NCBI RefSeq assembly: GCF_000194135.1
Contig: NC_015318.1
Coordinates: 1,308,501-1,372,500, forward strand
Length of the DNA stretch: 64,000 bases
Origin: Hippea maritima DSM 10411
GTDB taxonomy: Bacteria; Campylobacterota_A; Desulfurellia; Desulfurellales; Hippeaceae
Direction: 5' to 3'
Under the pieces are notes generated by a model. That model did no database searches. It saw only the letters and a program-made list of their open reading frames with translations, and was not told the origin of the DNA. Shown piece by piece: positions 44,560 through 57,308 of this stretch (the first letter of the stretch is position 1; each line of letters starts with the position of its first letter). The position numbers were made by a program, and so were the translations under genes.

Positions 44560-46631
44560 GCTTCTTTCTTTATTATTTTTTCAGCTATACTTTTGGGCAC
44601 CTCTTCGTAGTGAGAGAACTGCATGGTGTATGTACCCCTACCTTGCGTTATAGATCTTAAAACCGTTGCATACCCAAACATCTCGCCAAGTGGAATATAT
44701 GCCTTAATTATCTTTAGATTACCCTTTTCACCCATTTCTCTAATTTTACCCCTGCGGGAATTTATATCACCCATTACATCACCCAGATACTGCTCAGGGG
44801 TTGTAACCTCAACATCCATCACCGGTTCGAGCAAATACGGTTTGGCTTTTTTTGCACCATCTTTAAATGCCATGCTTGCAGCAATCTTAAAGGCCATATC
44901 CGATGAGTCAACCTCATGATAAGAACCATCGAATAATGTAGCCCTGAAGTCAACCATAGGATAGCCCGCCAGTACACCGCTTTCTGCTGCCTCTTTTATA
45001 CCAGCTTCAACAGCTGGTATAAACTCTTTAGGGATAACGCCACCGACTATTTTGTCTACAAACTCAAAACCTTTACCTCTTTCAAGCGGCTCTATCTCTA
45101 TCCATACATGACCATATTGTCCATGACCACCTGTCTGGCGAACAAACTTACCCTCTTGCTTAACCTTAGCCTTAATGCTCTCTTTGTAGGCAACCTGCGG
45201 TTTACCTACATTGACACCAACCTTAAATTCCCTTTTAAGTCTATCTACAATTATCTCAAGGTGAAGCTCACCCATTCCCGATATGATTGTTTGGTTAGTC
45301 TCTTCGTCGTATCTTATTCTAAATGTTGGATCTTCCTCTGCTAACTTCTGAAGTGCATTGGAGAGTTTATCTCTATCTGCCTTAGTCTTGGGCTCAACGG
45401 CTACAGATATAACAGGCTCAGGAAACTCCATAGACTCAAGTATTATAGGTTCTTTTTCATCGCACAGGGTGTCGCCTGTGGCTGTGTATTTTAAGCCAAT
45501 AGCAGCCGCAATATCGCCTGCATAAACAACGTCCACATCTTCCCTTTTGTTTGCATGCATCCTCAAGAGCCTTCCGATTCTTTCAGTTTTACCCTTTGTA
45601 GAGTTATAAGCATAAGAACCAGCTTTAAGCGTACCTGAATACACCCTAAAGTAAGTAAGCCTACCTACATATGGATCACTCATAATCTTGAACGCTAAAA
45701 GACTTAACGGCTCTTTTTCATCAGCCTTTCTTTGAATTTCTTCACCAGTTTTAGGGTCAATACCCTTAACAGGAGGAATATCAAGAGGCGAGGGTAGAAA
45801 ATCTACAACAGCATCCAATAAAGGTTGAACGCCTTTATTCTTAAACGCTGTACCACATAAAACAGGAGTAATTTTTGTCTCTATAGTTGCTTTTCTTATT
45901 GCCTTTATTATCTCCTCTTCCTTTATATTCTCGCCCTCTAAATACTTCTCCATTATCTCATCGTTAAAGTCGGCAAGTTTTTCAATCAAAGCATTTCTAT
46001 ATTCTAAAGCCTTATCGGCTAATTCATTCGGTATATCTTTCATCGAGAACGTGGCACCTAAAACATCTGAATCCCAAACAATTGCCTTCATTCTTATTAG
46101 ATCTATTACGCCAACAAAGTTGCTTTCAGCACCTATAGGAAGTTGGATAACCAAAGGATTGCCGTTCAACTTTTCATCTATTTCATTAACAACATTATAG
46201 AAATCAGCGCCTATTCTATCCATCTTATTTACAAAAGCAATCCTTGGAACATGGTACTTATCAGCCTGTCTCCAGACCGTCTCACTCTGAGGTTCAACCC
46301 CCCCAACAGCACAAAAAACACCAACAGCACCGTCAAGTACCCTTAATGCCCTCTCAACTTCTACGGTAAAGTCAACATGACCGGGTGTGTCAATGATATT
46401 TATCATATGTTCACGCCAAAAGCAGGTCGTGGAGGCCGAAGTTATGGTAATACCCCTTTCCTTCTCCTGTTCCATCCAATCCATAGTTGCTGTTCCTTCA
46501 TGAACCTCACCTATCTTGTGTGAAACACCCGTGTAATAGAGTATCCTTTCGGTAGTCGTTGTCTTACCTGCATCTATATGGGCTATGATTCCTATATTCC
46601 TCAACTTGCCAAGCTGATACTTACGAGCCAC
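44556..46631 (-). CDS. fusA: elongation factor G
   Basis: EF-G moves tRNAs and mRNA during translocation and helps recycle ribosomes. The 691-residue protein has G1 AHIDAGKT, G3 DTPGHVDF, G4 NKMD, and all five domains through [16 protein letters not shown]. There is no sign of a second fusA. It is 15 bases after rpsG. Confidence 0.98.
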   Translation of the reverse strand: MARKYQLGKLRNIGIIAHIDAGKTTTTERILYYTGVSHKIGEVHEGTATMDWMEQEKERGITITSASTTCFWREHMINIIDTPGHVDFTVEVERALRVLDGAVGVFCAVGGVEPQSETVWRQADKYHVPRIAFVNKMDRIGADFYNVVNEIDEKLNGNPLVIQLPIGAESNFVGVIDLIRMKAIVWDSDVLGATFSMKDIPNELADKALEYRNALIEKLADFNDEIMEKYLEGENIKEEEIIKAIRKATIETKITPVLCGTAFKNKGVQPLLDAVVDFLPSPLDIPPVKGIDPKTGEEIQRKADEKEPLSLLAFKIMSDPYVGRLTYFRVYSGTLKAGSYAYNSTKGKTERIGRLLRMHANKREDVDVVYAGDIAAAIGLKYTATGDTLCDEKEPIILESMEFPEPVISVAVEPKTKADRDKLSNALQKLAEEDPTFRIRYDEETNQTIISGMGELHLEIIVDRLKREFKVGVNVGKPQVAYKESIKAKVKQEGKFVRQTGGHGQYGHVWIEIEPLERGKGFEFVDKIVGGVIPKEFIPAVEAGIKEAAESGVLAGYPMVDFRATLFDGSYHEVDSSDMAFKIAASMAFKDGAKKAKPYLLEPVMDVEVTTPEQYLGDVMGDINSRRGKIREMGEKGNLKIIKAYIPLGEMFGYATVLRSITQGRGTYTMQFSHYEEVPKSIAEKIIKKEA

Positions 46632-46646
46632 TTTTCATCACTCCTT

Positions 46647-47114
<468 letters not shown>

Positions 47115-47124
47115 TTACCTCTCC

Positions 47125-47499
47125 TTACTCCTTAGGCTTCTTTGTTCCGTACTTGGAGCGTCCCTGTTTCCTGCCTTCAACACCAGCAGCATCCAAGGCA
47201 CCCCTGATGATATGATACCTAACACCAGGCAAGTCCTTTACCCTTCCGCCTCTAACAAGAACAATAGAGTGCTCCTGCAGGTTATGCCCCTCACCTGGAA
47301 TGTAAGCGGTAACCTCATATCCACTTGTGAGTTTAACCCTTGCAACCTTTCTCAAAGCTGAGTTAGGTTTCTTCGGTGTCGTTGTATAAACCCTTGTACA
47401 AACACCCCTTCTTTGGGGGCATGCCTGAAGGGCCAAAGTTTTTTTCTTTGCCTTAACCTTTTTTCTACCCTTCCTTACAAGTTGGTTAATCGTAGGCAC
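47125..47499 (-). CDS. rpsL: 30S ribosomal protein S12
   Basis: S12 is the accuracy protein of the decoding centre. The 124-residue product has [29 protein letters not shown] and [16 protein letters not shown]. Both lysines at the streptomycin-sensitive sites (K43 and K88 in E. coli numbering) are present, so wild-type sensitivity is expected. It is the first gene after a promoter in the rpoC-rpsL gap. Confidence 0.97.
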   Translation of the reverse strand: MPTINQLVRKGRKKVKAKKKTLALQACPQRRGVCTRVYTTTPKKPNSALRKVARVKLTSGYEVTAYIPGEGHNLQEHSIVLVRGGRVKDLPGVRYHIIRGALDAAGVEGRKQGRSKYGTKKPKE

Positions 47500-47529
47500 T
47501 TCTTACCTCCCTTAAAATTTAGCTTGGCT

Positions 47530-47558
47530 AAACTAACAATAAAAGCTCGTTTTGTCAA
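47530..47558 (-). promoter_or_regulatory. promoter of the rpsL-fusA-tuf cluster
   Basis: On the minus strand TTGACA (47558-47553), 17 bp, TAGTTT (47535-47530). The -35 box is perfect, and the -10 box keeps the three key bases. It lies in the 65-base gap after rpoC, giving an internal start for the str cluster. A small palindrome TTTAGC-CAA-GCTAAA follows it. Confidence 0.5.
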
Positions 47559-47564
47559 GACTTT

Positions 47565-50500
47565 TTAATTTTCTTGCTCATCTTTTTCAGCCGGCTCCAA
47601 AATTATCTCGTCAAATTTCTTCTGTCCTGTACCTACAGGTATTAATCTTCCGACAATGACATTTTCTTTTAATCCCCTTAGATAATCAACCTGTCCGCTT
47701 ATGGACGCTTCTGTCAAAACCCTTGTAGTCTCCTGGAAGCTTGCAGCAGAGATAAAACTATCTGTATTAAGAGATGCTTTCGTTATACCAAGTAGGACTA
47801 TCCTACCAATAGCCGGTTTTTTACCTCTGCGTCTAAGGATCTCATTCTTACGGGTAAATACGAATCTGTTGACAACCTCACCTTCTATGAAATCACTATC
47901 ACCAGCATCCTCTATGACAACTTTGGAGAGCATCTGTCTGACGATTATCTCTATATGCTTATCATTTATACTAACGCCTTGAAGCTTATACACCTGCTGA
48001 ATCTCACTAACCAGCATCTTTTGAAGTTCTCTTTCACCCAAAATGGCCAATATATCATGCGGATTTATAGCGCCATCTGTCAAAGGCTCGCCCATCTCAA
48101 CCCTATCACCTGGAAATACAAGCAACCTTTTGTTTCTTGGTATGAGGTATTCCTTTTTAACACCTCCCTTACCTACAGTAGATGTCACGATAACCTTTCT
48201 TTTGCCCTTGCTTTCCTTACCATAGGAAACAACGCCACTAATTTCACTGATAATAGCTGCATTTTTGGGCTTTTTTGCCTCAAACAATTCAGATACCCTT
48301 GGTAGGCCTCCTGTAATATCGGTTGTTTTGTCAAGCTCTTTAGGAATCTTTCCTATAACATCACCCGCCCTTACATATTCACCATTCTCTTTCTGCAGTA
48401 TAACACCGGGAGGTATATAATACATGGCATCTTCGTTTATATTTGAGAATTTCTTTATCTTACCATTTTCATCCACTATCTCTATCCTAGGCCTCTTGGT
48501 AAGATCCTTACTCTCAACAACTACATTACTTTTCAGAGAGGTGATTTTATCCACCTCTTCTTTTATTGTAACATGAGGAATCAAATCGACCCATTTTACA
48601 TAACCCTCGGCACCTGCAAGTAGGTAATCTGAGTAAGCATCCCACTCTGCTAAGGTTGTAGTGCTTATATAAAGTGTTGGATCGCTTTCAAATATTCTCC
48701 TTTTTTTCTCATCATCATAGCCAACAATAAGTGTGCCAGATTCAATAGTATCCCCGCTCTTAATATAGAGCTTAGAGCCCTTGGGCACGTAATACCTCAC
48801 TTTTTCTTCATTGTTTTTCATAATAACAACATGGGTTCCATGCCTGTTAATTACGCCATCTTTGGGTGTATCTATTTCAACAAAACCATCACCTTCAAGT
48901 GCAATAAGTTTAACTTTTCCGCCTTCTTCCGCTTTTACAAATCTCTTTATAGTCTGACCATTCTCAACAAATACTTTAGCAGCATAGGGAATCTTTTTAG
49001 GGACATCAAATATTTCAAGCACTCTCTCTACGAGCAAAGACAGGCTTTCCACTTCATCTCCGTCTTTTACGGAGAATATATACTTACCGATAGCATTTGC
49101 GCCACCTGCTATAATATCTTCTTGGTTTACAAAATCTACCTTTTTGAGCTTATATTCTTCAGAACCTATTCTTAGATAGTAATAAGCCTTATCCTCTTCT
49201 ATGTTAACTCTACCCTTATTTATTGAAACTATTTGTGGCTCTGTAACGAGTAACGCCGCATCTCTTCTTGATAACAATACTCTTTCATTATCAGAATTTA
49301 GAGCCGTATAAAAGTTAAAGAACCTTACAATACCAGCCCTCTTTGTTTCGGCAGACTTATTCTCCTTAGATAACCTTGAAGCCGTTCCACCAACATGGAA
49401 TGTTCTAAGCGTAAGCTGAGTTCCCGGCTCTCCAATAGATTGAGCTGCTATTATGCCAACTGCCTCACCTACATTAACCTTTCCACTTCTTGCCAAATCC
49501 CTGCCATAACACTTAGCACAAACGCCTCTCTCTGCTTTACATGTAAGCGTAGAGAATATTCTAACTTGCCTAATACCAGCAGCTGTTATCTTCTCAACAG
49601 CTTCTTCATCTATCTCGTTACCTTCTTCTACTATAACTTCATTGGTAAATGGGTCTACTATATCTTCGGCGGCTGTTCTACCTAAAATCCTATCGGCCAA
49701 GGACTCAATCTCCTCACCGTTAACCATAATAGCTGATACTTCTATACCTTCTGTCGTTCCACAATCATCCATCGTTATGGTAACGTCCTGAGCAACATCT
49801 ACAAGCTTTCTTGTTAGATAACCTGCATTGGCAGTTTTTAAAGCTGTATCTGCTAAACCTTTTCTTGCACCGTGGGTAGATGTGAAGTATTCAAGAACCG
49901 TCAATCCCTCTTTAAAGTTAGATTTAATAGGCGTTTCGATAATATCACCAGAAGGTTTTGCCATCAAACCCCTAACACCAGCCAACTGTCTCATCTGTTG
50001 CTGCGAGCCCCTTGCCCCTGAGTCGGCCATTATGTAAATAGAATTAAAACTTTCTCCGTATTCTCCGCCCAATTGCTTCATCATGGCTGCAGCAATTCTA
50101 TCCGTAGCTGAACTCCAAATATCAACCGACTTATTATACCTTTCCTTGTCAGTTAAAAGACCTTGTCTGTAGTCTTCTTGAATTTTTCTAACCTCTTCCT
50201 CAGCTTTACTTATGATTTCTGATTTTTCTTCAGGTACAACCATATCCTCTATGGATATAGAAACACCTGCCCTTGTTGATGTCTCAAATCCCAAATCCTT
50301 AACATCATCTAAAAACTTGACAACAACAGGTAAATCCGCATGTTTGTATAGATAGGATATAAGTTTATTCAAATCCTTTTTCTTGAAGAGCTTATTTACA
50401 TCTTTAAATGGTATTATCTTTGGCACTATCTCATAGAACAAAATCCTTCCAACGGTTGTATCGTGTATCTCTGAATCCACCCTAACCTTTATCTTAGCAT

Positions 50501-52127
50501 TCAAGCTGCAGACACCGTTTTCATAGGCAATTCTAACCTCCTCTGGCGATGAGAAAACCATGCCTTCGCCTTTTTGATTGTCCTTAGCTTTTGTCATATA
50601 ATAAACACCCAGAACCATATCTTGACTGGGCATAGCTATAGGATTGCCATGGGCAGGGGAAATTATGTTTTCCGTTGCAAGCATCAAAACTTCACTCTCC
50701 AAAACAGCCTCGGTACTTAACGGCACATGGACTGCCATCTGGTCACCATCAAAGTCTGCATTAAATGCCGGGCATACAAGTGGATGCAACCTTATAGCTT
50801 TCTCATCAGTCAATACAGCATGGAATGCCTGAATTGAAAGTCTGTGCAGTGTAGGAGCTCTATTGAGTAAGATTGGGTGTTCTTTTACAACATCTTCAAG
50901 TATATTCCAAACCTCTGGATCTTTTCTCTCGACCATCTTCTTGGCCGCTTTAACAGTTTGTGCATATCCCTCTTCAATAAGCTTATGGTGAATAAACGGT
51001 TTAAATAGCTCAAGGGCCATAATCTTGGGCAAACCACATTGATCCATTCTGAGATTCGGACCTGAAACAATAACGGAACGGCCGGAATAATCAACCCTCT
51101 TTCCAAGCAGGTTTCTTCTGAAACGCCCTTCTTTACCCCTGATAGACTCACTCAATGACTTTAAAGGCCTGTTGTTTGAAGCCCTAACAACTTGCTTCCT
51201 TCTACCGTTGTCTATAAGGGCATCAACAGCCTCCTGGAGCATTCTCTTCTCATTTCTTATGATAATTGACGGTGCTCCAAGTTCCATCAGCCTCTTTAGC
51301 CTATTGTTTCTATTTATAACCCTCCTGTAGAGGTCGTTTAAATCACTTGATGCAAACCTGCCACCCTCCAAAGACACCAAAGGCCTCAAATCAGGCGGTA
51401 AAACAGGTAAGACATCCAATATCATCCATTCTGGTTTATTACCACTTCGCTTAAATTGCTCGGCAAGTCTCATTCTCTTTATAAGCTTTTTCTTCTTTGC
51501 CTCTGACTTTGTTGATTCTATTTCATCTTTAAGTTCTAAAATTAGAAGGTCTAAGTCCATTTTTCTTAGGAGTTTCTGTATAGCAGAGGCACCCATCTCA
51601 GCTGTAAATCTTATGCCATACTTCTCAGAATAAGACCTATATTGTGATTCGTTCAAAACGGTTTTTACGGGCAATTCCTCAACTTCACTCTCTATAACTA
51701 TGTAAGACTCATAATAGATGACTCTTTCTAAATCCTTCAGCTTTACATCAAGCAGGGAAGCCATTATGCTGGGAACCGAGCGTAAATACCAAATATGAGC
51801 TACAGGTGCTGCAAGCTCTATGTGCCCCATCCTTTCGCGTCTAACCTTAGACTTTGTAACCTCAACACCGCACTTTTCACAAACTATACCCTCATATTTC
51901 TGCCTTTTATACTTACCACATAGGCATTCATAGTCCTTTATAGGCCCGAATATCTTTGCGCAAAACAAACCATCCCTTTCGGGTTTAAAGGTTCTATAGT
52001 TAATAGTTTCAGCTTTTTTTACCTCTCCGTGGCTCCATTCTCTAATCTTTTCAGGCGATGCCAATTTTATTCTTATAGCATCAAAGTCCTTGGAAGACTT
52101 AGGCTTACCTTTTAGAACTGTAAACAT
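47565..52127 (-). CDS. rpoC: RNA polymerase beta' subunit
   Basis: The 1520-residue protein carries the N-terminal zinc ribbon ([20 protein letters not shown]), the catalytic NADFDGDQM with three Mg-binding aspartates, the bridge helix region and a second zinc site ([13 protein letters not shown]). It is longer than the E. coli protein (1407), mostly from a long insert after [17 protein letters not shown]. It is separate from rpoB by 12 bases, unlike the fused rpoBC of Helicobacter relatives. Confidence 0.98.
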   Translation of the reverse strand: MFTVLKGKPKSSKDFDAIRIKLASPEKIREWSHGEVKKAETINYRTFKPERDGLFCAKIFGPIKDYECLCGKYKRQKYEGIVCEKCGVEVTKSKVRRERMGHIELAAPVAHIWYLRSVPSIMASLLDVKLKDLERVIYYESYIVIESEVEELPVKTVLNESQYRSYSEKYGIRFTAEMGASAIQKLLRKMDLDLLILELKDEIESTKSEAKKKKLIKRMRLAEQFKRSGNKPEWMILDVLPVLPPDLRPLVSLEGGRFASSDLNDLYRRVINRNNRLKRLMELGAPSIIIRNEKRMLQEAVDALIDNGRRKQVVRASNNRPLKSLSESIRGKEGRFRRNLLGKRVDYSGRSVIVSGPNLRMDQCGLPKIMALELFKPFIHHKLIEEGYAQTVKAAKKMVERKDPEVWNILEDVVKEHPILLNRAPTLHRLSIQAFHAVLTDEKAIRLHPLVCPAFNADFDGDQMAVHVPLSTEAVLESEVLMLATENIISPAHGNPIAMPSQDMVLGVYYMTKAKDNQKGEGMVFSSPEEVRIAYENGVCSLNAKIKVRVDSEIHDTTVGRILFYEIVPKIIPFKDVNKLFKKKDLNKLISYLYKHADLPVVVKFLDDVKDLGFETSTRAGVSISIEDMVVPEEKSEIISKAEEEVRKIQEDYRQGLLTDKERYNKSVDIWSSATDRIAAAMMKQLGGEYGESFNSIYIMADSGARGSQQQMRQLAGVRGLMAKPSGDIIETPIKSNFKEGLTVLEYFTSTHGARKGLADTALKTANAGYLTRKLVDVAQDVTITMDDCGTTEGIEVSAIMVNGEEIESLADRILGRTAAEDIVDPFTNEVIVEEGNEIDEEAVEKITAAGIRQVRIFSTLTCKAERGVCAKCYGRDLARSGKVNVGEAVGIIAAQSIGEPGTQLTLRTFHVGGTASRLSKENKSAETKRAGIVRFFNFYTALNSDNERVLLSRRDAALLVTEPQIVSINKGRVNIEEDKAYYYLRIGSEEYKLKKVDFVNQEDIIAGGANAIGKYIFSVKDGDEVESLSLLVERVLEIFDVPKKIPYAAKVFVENGQTIKRFVKAEEGGKVKLIALEGDGFVEIDTPKDGVINRHGTHVVIMKNNEEKVRYYVPKGSKLYIKSGDTIESGTLIVGYDDEKKRRIFESDPTLYISTTTLAEWDAYSDYLLAGAEGYVKWVDLIPHVTIKEEVDKITSLKSNVVVESKDLTKRPRIEIVDENGKIKKFSNINEDAMYYIPPGVILQKENGEYVRAGDVIGKIPKELDKTTDITGGLPRVSELFEAKKPKNAAIISEISGVVSYGKESKGKRKVIVTSTVGKGGVKKEYLIPRNKRLLVFPGDRVEMGEPLTDGAINPHDILAILGERELQKMLVSEIQQVYKLQGVSINDKHIEIIVRQMLSKVVIEDAGDSDFIEGEVVNRFVFTRKNEILRRRGKKPAIGRIVLLGITKASLNTDSFISAASFQETTRVLTEASISGQVDYLRGLKENVIVGRLIPVGTGQKKFDEIILEPAEKDEQEN

Positions 52128-52139
52128 ACCTGGCTCCCC

Positions 52140-55100
52140 CTATTTCCTTCTTATATCCTTAAGCAGCTCCACATCCAAACACAGAGCCTGCATTTCCTTT
52201 ACCAACACGTTGAACGATTCTGGAACACCGCCCAACGGGATTGGTCTTCCCTTAACGATTGCCTCATATGTCAACTTTCTACCATCAACGTCGTCGGATT
52301 TTACTGTTAACATCTCATGGAGTGTATAAGCTGCACCGTATCCCTCAAGTGCCCAAACCTCCATCTCTCCGAACCTCTGGCCACCAAAGTTGGCTTTTCC
52401 CCCAAGAGGCTGTTGAGTAACCAAAGAATACGGGCCAACACTCCTTGCATGAACTTTATCATCAACAAGATGGTGTAGTTTTAATACATACATGACACCA
52501 ACGGTTACAGGCTCTAAGAACTTCTCACCCGTTATACCATCATAGACCTCACTCTTAAGCCTCTTAAAGCCTAGAAGACCCTCTAAATATTCCAAATCCT
52601 TTTCTTTTGCACCTTCAAATACAGGGTTTGCAAAGTGAACGCCTCTTACCCATTCCTTAGCATACTTTTCTACCTCTTCATCACTTAAACTCTCTATAAG
52701 TTCTCCTGCCTTCTCGCTATTGTATATCTTTTTGAGAAAGTCTTTCAGTATATCCTTTCTTCCAGCCTTAAGCAGATGGTCTATTTTCTTACCTAGGCCT
52801 TTTGAGAGCCACCCAAGGTGGGTTTCCATAATTTGGCCAATGTTCATTCTGGAGGGAACACCAAGAGGATTTAAAACTATATCAACAGGTGTCCCATCTT
52901 CCAAGAAAGGCAAATCTTGAACAGGCAAGATTTTTGATACAACACCTTTATTTCCATGGCGACCACTCATCTTATCGCCAACGGAAAGCTTTCTTTTTGT
53001 TGCTACATAGACATTGACAACAGAGATAACACCAGGAGGCAAGTCACTTTCTTTCTCAACCCCTTTTATAAGCTTAGTATGATAATCTTTGATGGATTTC
53101 TCCATTTCTTTATAGTGCCTATTCAAAGCTTTTATATCAAAATCCTTAGGCAAAAGCGGCACAAGTTCTTTTTCGGATAATCCCTCAAGCTCTTCTTTTG
53201 TCTTTATGTCACTTTCAATTATTGCATCTTTAATACTATCGAGTCTTAGCTTACTCAACAATTCGAGCTTATGCTTAAGTTCCTTATTTATCTTTTCTTT
53301 CTGCTGCTCTATTATTTCCTTTTCCCTTGGATTAATTTTTGCCCCACGCCTGTGCATAATTCTAACATCAACTACTATACCGCTTGTATCCGGAGGAACT
53401 CTAAGTGATGTATCGGCAACATTGGTAGCTTTCTCTCCAAATATTGAGCGCAAGAGTTTCTCTTCTGGAGAATAATGGGTTTCAGCTTTCGGTGTAACCT
53501 TACCTACAAGTACATCATTCGGCTTTACATAGGCACCAATTCTAACTATGCCATTTTTGTCTAAATTTCTCAATGTCTCACTTGAAGCATTAGGTATATC
53601 TGCCGTTATCTCTTCCATGCCAAATTTGGTATCCCTTACATAGAGGGTAAATTCTTTTATATGTATCGAGGTGTACAAATCCTCCTCAACGACCCTTCTT
53701 GAGATTGTAATACCATCCTCATAATTGTAGCCCCTCCAAGATACAAAAGCCACAACTAAGTTTTTACCCAAAGCAAGTTCTCCCTTATCCATAGAAGGTC
53801 CATCTGCTATGATTTGACCTGTCTTTACCTCATCACCTACATCAACTATAGGGTTATGGGAGAAACAGGTATCTTGGTTTGAGCGAATAAATTTTTTCAA
53901 TGGATAGACATCTAGCTCATAACCATTCTCTGTTTTGCAAGAGATGTATATCTTATCGTCTATCCTTACAACCTTACCGTCTCTTTTAGCCACTACAGCA
54001 TAGCGTGAATATTTTGCAACAACAGGCTCAAGGCCAGTACCCACAAGCGGCGCTTCAGGTCTAATAAGGGGAACAGCCTGTCTTTGCATGTTAGACCCCA
54101 TCAATGCCCTATTGGCATCATCGTGCTCCAAAAAAGGAATTAAACCTGCGGCAACGGAAACTATCTGATTTGTTGAAATATCCATAAGGTCAACATCTTC
54201 CCTTTTTACAACAACAAATTCACCATCTTTCCTTGCAGAGACATATTCGTTTTTAAATGTTCCATCTTCATTTAACGGTGCAGAAGCCTGGGCTATTATA
54301 TGACCCTTCTCCTTCGATGCTGAAAGATAAACAACCTCATCTGTAACCCTTCCATCTTTTACAATCCTATATGGAGTTTCTATAAAGCCAAATTCATTTA
54401 TTTTAGCATAAACGGCTAACGATGAAATAAGTCCAATGTTGGCACCCTCTGGGGTTTCTATAGGACATATTCTACCGTAATGAGTTGGATGTACGTCTCT
54501 TACTTCGAAACCAGCTCTTTCTCTGGTAAGACCGCCGCTTCCCAATGCAGACAACCTTCTTTTATGTGAAATTTCAGAAAGGATATTGGTTTGATCCAAA
54601 AATTGAGACAGCTGACCTGTAGAAAAGAAGTCCTTTATAGCAACAGCCACTGGTTTGGCATTTATCACATCATAGGGCATGATATTTTCCGCATCGGACA
54701 TTACCATCTTATCCTTTATGAGCCTTTGCATTCTCAAAAGGCCATTCCTTATCTCACGGTAAAGCTGATCCCCTACAAGGTTAACCTTCCTATTGGAAAG
54801 GCTGTCAACATCATCAGGAATTACTTGATCATTTTCAAGCAAAACTACATGTTTTATAAGACCCACAAAATCTTCCCTCGTGAGGGTTCTAACATCTTCT
54901 GGCACATTTATATTAAATGTTTCATTTAATCTTATTCTTCCCTCTTGAGATACATCATATCTCTCTGGATTAAAAAACAGATTCTCAAAGAATTTCTTGG
55001 CATCTTCTATAGATGTATGTTCACCCGGCCTTAGAAGTGTATGTATAAATACCCTTGCCAAATCATCAATAGCTATACTGTCCGGTAAGGCAACTTTTCT

Positions 55101-56174
55101 TTTCCTTAAAACCTCCCTTGATGCTATAACAGTATTTAAAATGAGATAGTCATCAAATTTTGAGTATAGGACATTAAACTCCTTATCAAACTTCTTTAAA
55201 AAGCCTAATTTTTCCTTGGTTATCTTAGTGCCTATACCCAAAACTACATCTACGCCTTCTTCATCTTCAGCCTCTACAATCTCAGCCGAATACTTATTGT
55301 AAAGCTCGCTTTCTCTTATCGGTACATATTCAACGCCAACATCTTTAAGTTGTCTAAATAGCCTAGTAGTGAGCTTTCTTCCTTCCTTTATTACAACTTC
55401 ACCATCAATCTCCACATCTTTATCAACTTTAAAACCTATTATAGATTCACTTAGCTGCGCAAATATTTGACCGTTTTCTATCTTTACCCTTACAACCTCA
55501 TAGAATTCCCTTAATATATCGGCCTCACTCATACCCATAGCCTGAAGCAGTATCGTGGCAGGGAATTTCTTCTTCCTGTCAATTCTGGTAGATAGAACCT
55601 CTCTCGGCTCTGTCTCAAACTCTACCCAGCTTCCTCTTTCTGGGATTATCTGGGCATAATAGAGTCCTTTTCCACCTATATCACCCGTCTTTTTGAATAT
55701 GACACCTGGTGAGCGATGAAGCTGTCCAACTATAACTCTTTCAACTCCGTTTATAATAAAACTACCAGATTCAGTTATAAGGGGAATTTCACCTACATAT
55801 ATTTCCTGCTCTTTTATGTCCTCAACACCTATTTTTTCACCCGTTTGTTCATCTACAGTCCACTGGGTAAGCCTAACTTTTATTATGAGATTGCCTGTGT
55901 AAGAAATTCCTTTAACCTTACATTCATCTGGATCAAATTTGGGTGGGGTTATATCCCAATCAACCAACTCAAGTCTAAGCCTACCATGCACATCATCTAT
56001 AGGAAAAATGGACTTTAAAGCATTATCCAAATTTTTTTCTTTTTTGCTGTTCTTTTCCAAGAATGTTTGGTATGAATTTATGTTAAGCCTTAAAAGGTCA
56101 GGAATCTCCAAAACCTTTTTAGCTTTTGAAAAGTTCACACGCATTCTATATTCCAATTTAAGAGGCTCAGCCAT
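52140..56174 (-). CDS. rpoB: RNA polymerase beta subunit
   Basis: The 1344-residue protein has the fork-loop and rifampicin region SQFLDQTNILSEISHKRRL, where the residues equal to E. coli D516, H526 and S531 are wild type, so rifampicin sensitivity is expected. GDKMSGRHGNKGV and GGKANFGGQRFGEMEVWALE are the C-terminal hallmarks. It is preceded by a terminator-like hairpin that sets its level relative to rplJL. Confidence 0.98.
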   Translation of the reverse strand: MAEPLKLEYRMRVNFSKAKKVLEIPDLLRLNINSYQTFLEKNSKKEKNLDNALKSIFPIDDVHGRLRLELVDWDITPPKFDPDECKVKGISYTGNLIIKVRLTQWTVDEQTGEKIGVEDIKEQEIYVGEIPLITESGSFIINGVERVIVGQLHRSPGVIFKKTGDIGGKGLYYAQIIPERGSWVEFETEPREVLSTRIDRKKKFPATILLQAMGMSEADILREFYEVVRVKIENGQIFAQLSESIIGFKVDKDVEIDGEVVIKEGRKLTTRLFRQLKDVGVEYVPIRESELYNKYSAEIVEAEDEEGVDVVLGIGTKITKEKLGFLKKFDKEFNVLYSKFDDYLILNTVIASREVLRKRKVALPDSIAIDDLARVFIHTLLRPGEHTSIEDAKKFFENLFFNPERYDVSQEGRIRLNETFNINVPEDVRTLTREDFVGLIKHVVLLENDQVIPDDVDSLSNRKVNLVGDQLYREIRNGLLRMQRLIKDKMVMSDAENIMPYDVINAKPVAVAIKDFFSTGQLSQFLDQTNILSEISHKRRLSALGSGGLTRERAGFEVRDVHPTHYGRICPIETPEGANIGLISSLAVYAKINEFGFIETPYRIVKDGRVTDEVVYLSASKEKGHIIAQASAPLNEDGTFKNEYVSARKDGEFVVVKREDVDLMDISTNQIVSVAAGLIPFLEHDDANRALMGSNMQRQAVPLIRPEAPLVGTGLEPVVAKYSRYAVVAKRDGKVVRIDDKIYISCKTENGYELDVYPLKKFIRSNQDTCFSHNPIVDVGDEVKTGQIIADGPSMDKGELALGKNLVVAFVSWRGYNYEDGITISRRVVEEDLYTSIHIKEFTLYVRDTKFGMEEITADIPNASSETLRNLDKNGIVRIGAYVKPNDVLVGKVTPKAETHYSPEEKLLRSIFGEKATNVADTSLRVPPDTSGIVVDVRIMHRRGAKINPREKEIIEQQKEKINKELKHKLELLSKLRLDSIKDAIIESDIKTKEELEGLSEKELVPLLPKDFDIKALNRHYKEMEKSIKDYHTKLIKGVEKESDLPPGVISVVNVYVATKRKLSVGDKMSGRHGNKGVVSKILPVQDLPFLEDGTPVDIVLNPLGVPSRMNIGQIMETHLGWLSKGLGKKIDHLLKAGRKDILKDFLKKIYNSEKAGELIESLSDEEVEKYAKEWVRGVHFANPVFEGAKEKDLEYLEGLLGFKRLKSEVYDGITGEKFLEPVTVGVMYVLKLHHLVDDKVHARSVGPYSLVTQQPLGGKANFGGQRFGEMEVWALEGYGAAYTLHEMLTVKSDDVDGRKLTYEAIVKGRPIPLGGVPESFNVLVKEMQALCLDVELLKDIRRK

Positions 56175-56217
56175 TATGCACCTCGTTTATTTTTAATAGA
56201 AAAGGTTTATTTTTTAG

Positions 56218-56250
56218 AAAAAAAAAGGAAAGAGACATAAGCCTCTTTCC
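56218..56250 (-). terminator. intrinsic terminator/attenuator between rplL and rpoB
   Basis: On the minus strand GGAAAGAG (56250-56243), an 8-base loop and CTCTTTCC (56234-56227) are followed by nine T (56226-56218). It lies in the 104-base rplL-rpoB gap. A partial terminator here lets ribosomal L10/L7/L12 be made in excess over polymerase, as known in enterobacteria. Confidence 0.9.
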
Positions 56251-56278
56251 TTGCCGTTTTATCCCCTTCAAGATAAAC

Positions 56279-56668
56279 TTATTTAATCTCTATCTCTGCG
56301 CCAACCTCTTCAAGCTTAGCCTTAATCTGTTCTGCCTCTTCCTTGCTGACCTTCTCTTTCACGGCCTTTGGAGCGGAGTCAACCAAAGCTTTAGCCTCTT
56401 TGAGTCCAAGACCTGTAATCTCTCTAACAACCTTAATAACCTGGATCTTCTTGTCGCCAGCCTTGTTGAGAACTACATCGAACTCTGTTTTCTCCTCAGC
56501 AGCAGCCTCACCGCCAGCAGCTGGAGCGGCAGCTGCAGCAACAGCAGCAATAGGTGCAGCAGCACTTACACCGAATTTATCTTCAAGCTCCTTAACAAAT
56601 TCAGCCAACTCAACAACTGTCATATTCTCAATAAAAGCAATAACATCCTCTTTTGTAATCTCAGCCAT
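56279..56668 (-). CDS. rplL: 50S ribosomal protein L7/L12
   Basis: The 129-residue protein has the dimerising N-terminal domain ([21 protein letters not shown]), an Ala-rich hinge (~residues 38-55) and the factor-binding C-terminal domain ([36 protein letters not shown]). It forms the stalk that recruits GTPases. It lies 18 bases after rplJ. Confidence 0.98.
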   Translation of the reverse strand: MAEITKEDVIAFIENMTVVELAEFVKELEDKFGVSAAAPIAAVAAAAAPAAGGEAAAEEKTEFDVVLNKAGDKKIQVIKVVREITGLGLKEAKALVDSAPKAVKEKVSKEEAEQIKAKLEEVGAEIEIK

Positions 56669-56686
56669 CTCTAATCAAACCTCCTC

Positions 56687-57208
56687 TTAATTTTCTTTCT
56701 TTTTCTCTTCTATTGCTTTAAGCGCATACAGAAGCTGCCTTATATTTGCAGCCAATACATTGACAAAGCCAGATATAGGTGCTTTCATTGTGCCCAACAC
56801 CTGAGCAAGTAGCACTTCTTTTGGCGGCAGACTGCTCAAAGCCTTTATATCTTCGGCAGAAAGTAGTTTACCACCCAAGAATCCAAACTTGACTTCAAGT
56901 TTTTTAAACTCCTTGGACTTATCTACAAGGAGCTTTGCCAAAGCTGCAGGGTCATCAAACCCTAAAGCAAAAGCGTTAGCACCTTTTAGCTGTTCCTTCA
57001 TGGCATCCCATGGAGTACCCTCAATGGCCTTCTTTACGATGTTGTTCTTAATAACATTAAAGGTGCAACCAGCCTTCTTAATCTCATTCCTAATGTTTTC
57101 CATCTCAGCTACAGTAAGACCGCTATAACCTGCCACTATGACAATCTTGGCCTCTTGTAGCTGTTCAGCTAACCGTTTGGCTAGCTCTACCTTTCTCTCT
57201 TTCTTCAA
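56687..57208 (-). CDS. rplJ: 50S ribosomal protein L10
   Basis: L10 holds the L7/L12 dimers at the stalk base and, in many bacteria, represses its own mRNA through the leader. The 173-residue protein has LAKRLAEQLQEAKIVIVAGYSGLTVAEM and NVIKNNIVKKA. It starts with TTG, preceded by a strong GGAGGGGG site; the TTG may limit its yield relative to L12. Confidence 0.96.
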   Translation of the reverse strand: MKKERKVELAKRLAEQLQEAKIVIVAGYSGLTVAEMENIRNEIKKAGCTFNVIKNNIVKKAIEGTPWDAMKEQLKGANAFALGFDDPAALAKLLVDKSKEFKKLEVKFGFLGGKLLSAEDIKALSSLPPKEVLLAQVLGTMKAPISGFVNVLAANIRQLLYALKAIEEKKKEN

Positions 57209-57211
57209 TAT

Positions 57212-57298
57212 CCCCCTCCTTTCCTGGACGGGCCAAAAACTGGTCTCCTGCAGGCTCTCTTTAAAGCCCCAAAGCTACCCACAGTCTTTGACCTCTAA
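57212..57298 (-). promoter_or_regulatory. L10 leader (autoregulatory site for the rplJL mRNA)
   Basis: The 100-base gap between rplA and rplJ reads, on the minus strand, GTCAAAGACTGTGGGT, then a GGGGCTTTAAAGAGAGCC segment and CCTGCAGGAGACCAG. The GTCAAAGAC-GTGGGT...CCTGC layout matches the kink-turn structure of L10 leaders that bind the L10(L12)4 complex. Sequence around it is GC-richer than nearby coding DNA. Confidence 0.7.
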
Positions 57299-57308
57299 AT
57301 AATTTATA